A stretch of DNA of 6,858 nucleotides from Planctomycetota bacterium. Lineage in GTDB: Bacteria; Planctomycetota; Phycisphaerae; Phycisphaerales; UBA1924. Both the position numbers and the translations under genes were made by a program. How positions within the stretch are numbered: position 1 is the first letter of the stretch; each line of letters begins with the position of its first letter. The DNA lies in contig JAFLCM010000134.1 of assembly GCA_017303565.1 (NCBI GenBank), positions 1 through 6,858 on the forward strand, in the 5' to 3' direction. The notes under the pieces were generated by a model that was not told the DNA's origin, ran no database searches, and saw nothing but the letters and a program-made list of their open reading frames with translations. Below, piece by piece: positions 6,472 to 6,858 of the stretch.

Positions 6472-6499
6472 ATTGTGGCGAACGGGGCGATTGAAACAA
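6472..6499 (-). promoter_or_regulatory. Weak candidate promoter of the giant gene
   Basis: Minus-strand TTGTTT (6494-6499) and CACAAT (6472-6477) are separated by 16 bases. The -10 matches four of six consensus positions and the -35 three of six. It lies in the locally AT-richer segment and would give a leader of roughly 55 bases. Planctomycete promoters are poorly predicted by this consensus, so confidence is low. Confidence 0.2.
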
Positions 6500-6518
6500 G
6501 CCCCAACTTTCCCCGTTC
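6480..6518 (-). repeat. 8-bp inverted repeat GAACGGGG/CCCCGTTC
   Basis: GAACGGGG (6480-6487) and CCCCGTTC (6511-6518) are perfect inverted copies separated by 23 bases. They enclose the candidate -35 and partly overlap the next inverted repeat. They could be an operator pair or a leader stem. Confidence 0.4.
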
Positions 6519-6538
6519 TCGTGACGATTTCACGAAAA
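6516..6538. promoter_or_regulatory. Operator-like inverted repeat TCGTGA-N5-TCACGA
   Basis: TCGTGA (6519-6524) and TCACGA (6530-6535) are perfect inverted copies around a 5-base centre. Allowing one mismatch, the arms extend to nine bases each. This dyad, 23 bases wide and in the AT-richer promoter region about 120 bases before the GTG, has the size of a binding site for a dimeric helix-turn-helix regulator. No regulator gene is in the window, so the binder is unknown. Confidence 0.4.
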
Positions 6539-6700
6539 GAGACTTCTCTATGCCTTCGGCGCGCGGGGCGTTCCCGGCCCGAAGCCCGGGACATGTGCGG
6601 CGGGGTCGGGGGCACTTCCGCCGGACGATGCTGTGCTTCCCGGACGTGCACGACCGCCCGTCGACATCCCATCGGTCGAGTCGCCGACGAGCGCGCCGCT

Positions 6701-6727
6701 GCCCCCGCGGGCCGGTCACGCGGGGGC
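6701..6727 (-). terminator. Strong GC hairpin after the Arg-rich gene, probable terminator
   Basis: GCCCCCGCG (6701-6709) and CGCGGGGGC (6719-6727) form a perfect 9-bp stem with a 9-base loop. It starts about 25 bases after the stop codon of the upstream minus-strand gene. No T tract follows, so it is a stem-only terminator, a form proposed for GC-rich genomes, or a 3' end stabiliser. Confidence 0.5.
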
Positions 6728-6751
6728 CGGACTCACCTTCAAGCAGCGCCG

Positions 6752-6858
6752 CTAGCGCCGCCCGCCGCGGGCGGGGGCCGAGCGGGAGCCGCTGCGCTGG
6801 TACTGGCTGTTGCGGGTGGCGTTTCGATTCCCTCGGTCGCGGTTGTACGAGTCGCGTT
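6752..6858 (-). CDS. C-terminal tail of an Arg/Ser/Asn-rich protein (5' end outside window)
   Basis: The minus-strand frame ending in TAG at 6752-6754 gives 34 residues in the window. They include NRDRGNRNATRNSQYQ and end in SAPARGGRR. The tail is highly basic and low in complexity, with RG/RGG-like elements. Of the 34 codons, 31 end in G or C, which supports real coding. Similar tails occur on DEAD-box RNA helicases, RRM-type RNA-binding proteins and some ribosome-associated proteins, where they contact RNA. The tail alone cannot identify the protein. A strong hairpin follows it. Confidence 0.55.
   Translation of the reverse strand, partial: RDSYNRDRGNRNATRNSQYQRSGSRSAPARGGRR

Larger units (their letters stand above)
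6409..6751. other. 343-base non-coding upstream region of the giant gene
   Basis: No credible gene is seen here. The frames that stay open are Arg/Pro-rich, lack ribosome binding sites and resemble no family. The stretch around 6490-6550 is clearly more AT-rich than its flanks, as expected for a promoter region. It contains inverted repeats at 6444-6467, 6480-6518 and 6516-6538, a weak promoter candidate, and the hairpin at 6701-6727 belonging to the preceding gene. Confidence 0.6.

Noticed and set aside
6409..6672. N-terminal extension of the giant protein to an ATG at 6672
   Set aside because: The 88 extra residues are Arg/Pro-rich, would bury the signal peptide, cover leader hairpins and an operator-like dyad, and have no suitable Shine-Dalgarno support.
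6405..6719. Small 104-codon minus-strand frame upstream of the giant gene
   Set aside because: Low-complexity Arg/Pro composition, no family resemblance, and it overlaps the regulatory region and the start of the giant gene in another frame.
6819..6840. GTTTCGATTCCC-like stretch resembling a tRNA T-arm on the plus strand
   Set aside because: No matching acceptor stem, D-arm or anticodon arm around it, and it lies inside the Arg-rich coding tail on the minus strand.

Overview
The window comes from a very GC-rich bacterium, most likely a planctomycete of the class Phycisphaerae. The clue is the central gene. It encodes a giant secreted protein built from parallel beta-helix repeats of chlamydial Pmp type, 'choice-of-anchor Q'-like ends, autotransporter/PEP-CTERM-associated beta repeats, an FG-GAP/VCBS propeller and a C-terminal type I dockerin. 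This combination is typical of Planctomycetota. The lineage is inferred from protein style; no rRNA or other phylogenetic marker is present.

Every gene I can support is on the minus strand. From right to left, in the direction of transcription: (1) 6752-6858 holds the last 34 codons of an Arg/Ser/Asn-rich protein whose body lies outside the window. It is followed by a strong 9-bp GC hairpin at 6701-6727 that probably ends its transcript. (2) 6409-6751 is a non-coding stretch acting as the upstream region of the giant gene. It holds an operator-like inverted repeat, two leader hairpins, a weak candidate promoter and a Shine-Dalgarno sequence that selects a GTG start. (3) 1051-6408 is one uninterrupted gene for a secreted protein of 1785 residues. 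(4) 956-1050 is a short spacer with a weak hairpin overlapping the stop codon, a possible promoter and a strong Shine-Dalgarno site. (5) 1-955 is a secreted alpha/beta hydrolase with an intact Ser-Asp-His triad, resembling the cutinase/PET-hydrolase/chlorophyllase group, running off the left edge.

The two full-sized genes both encode exported proteins and are 95 bases apart on the same strand, so they may be co-transcribed. A natural reading is one large cell-surface or extracellular display protein plus one secreted esterase-type enzyme, but nothing in the sequence proves a shared function. I see no tRNA, rRNA, CRISPR array, insertion sequence or integrase. I do not see a convincing new defence or mobile system. 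The most distinctive content is the mosaic architecture of the giant protein: a tandem duplication of the beta-helix module, seven propeller blades of which only three keep a calcium loop, and a marked change of base composition along the gene.
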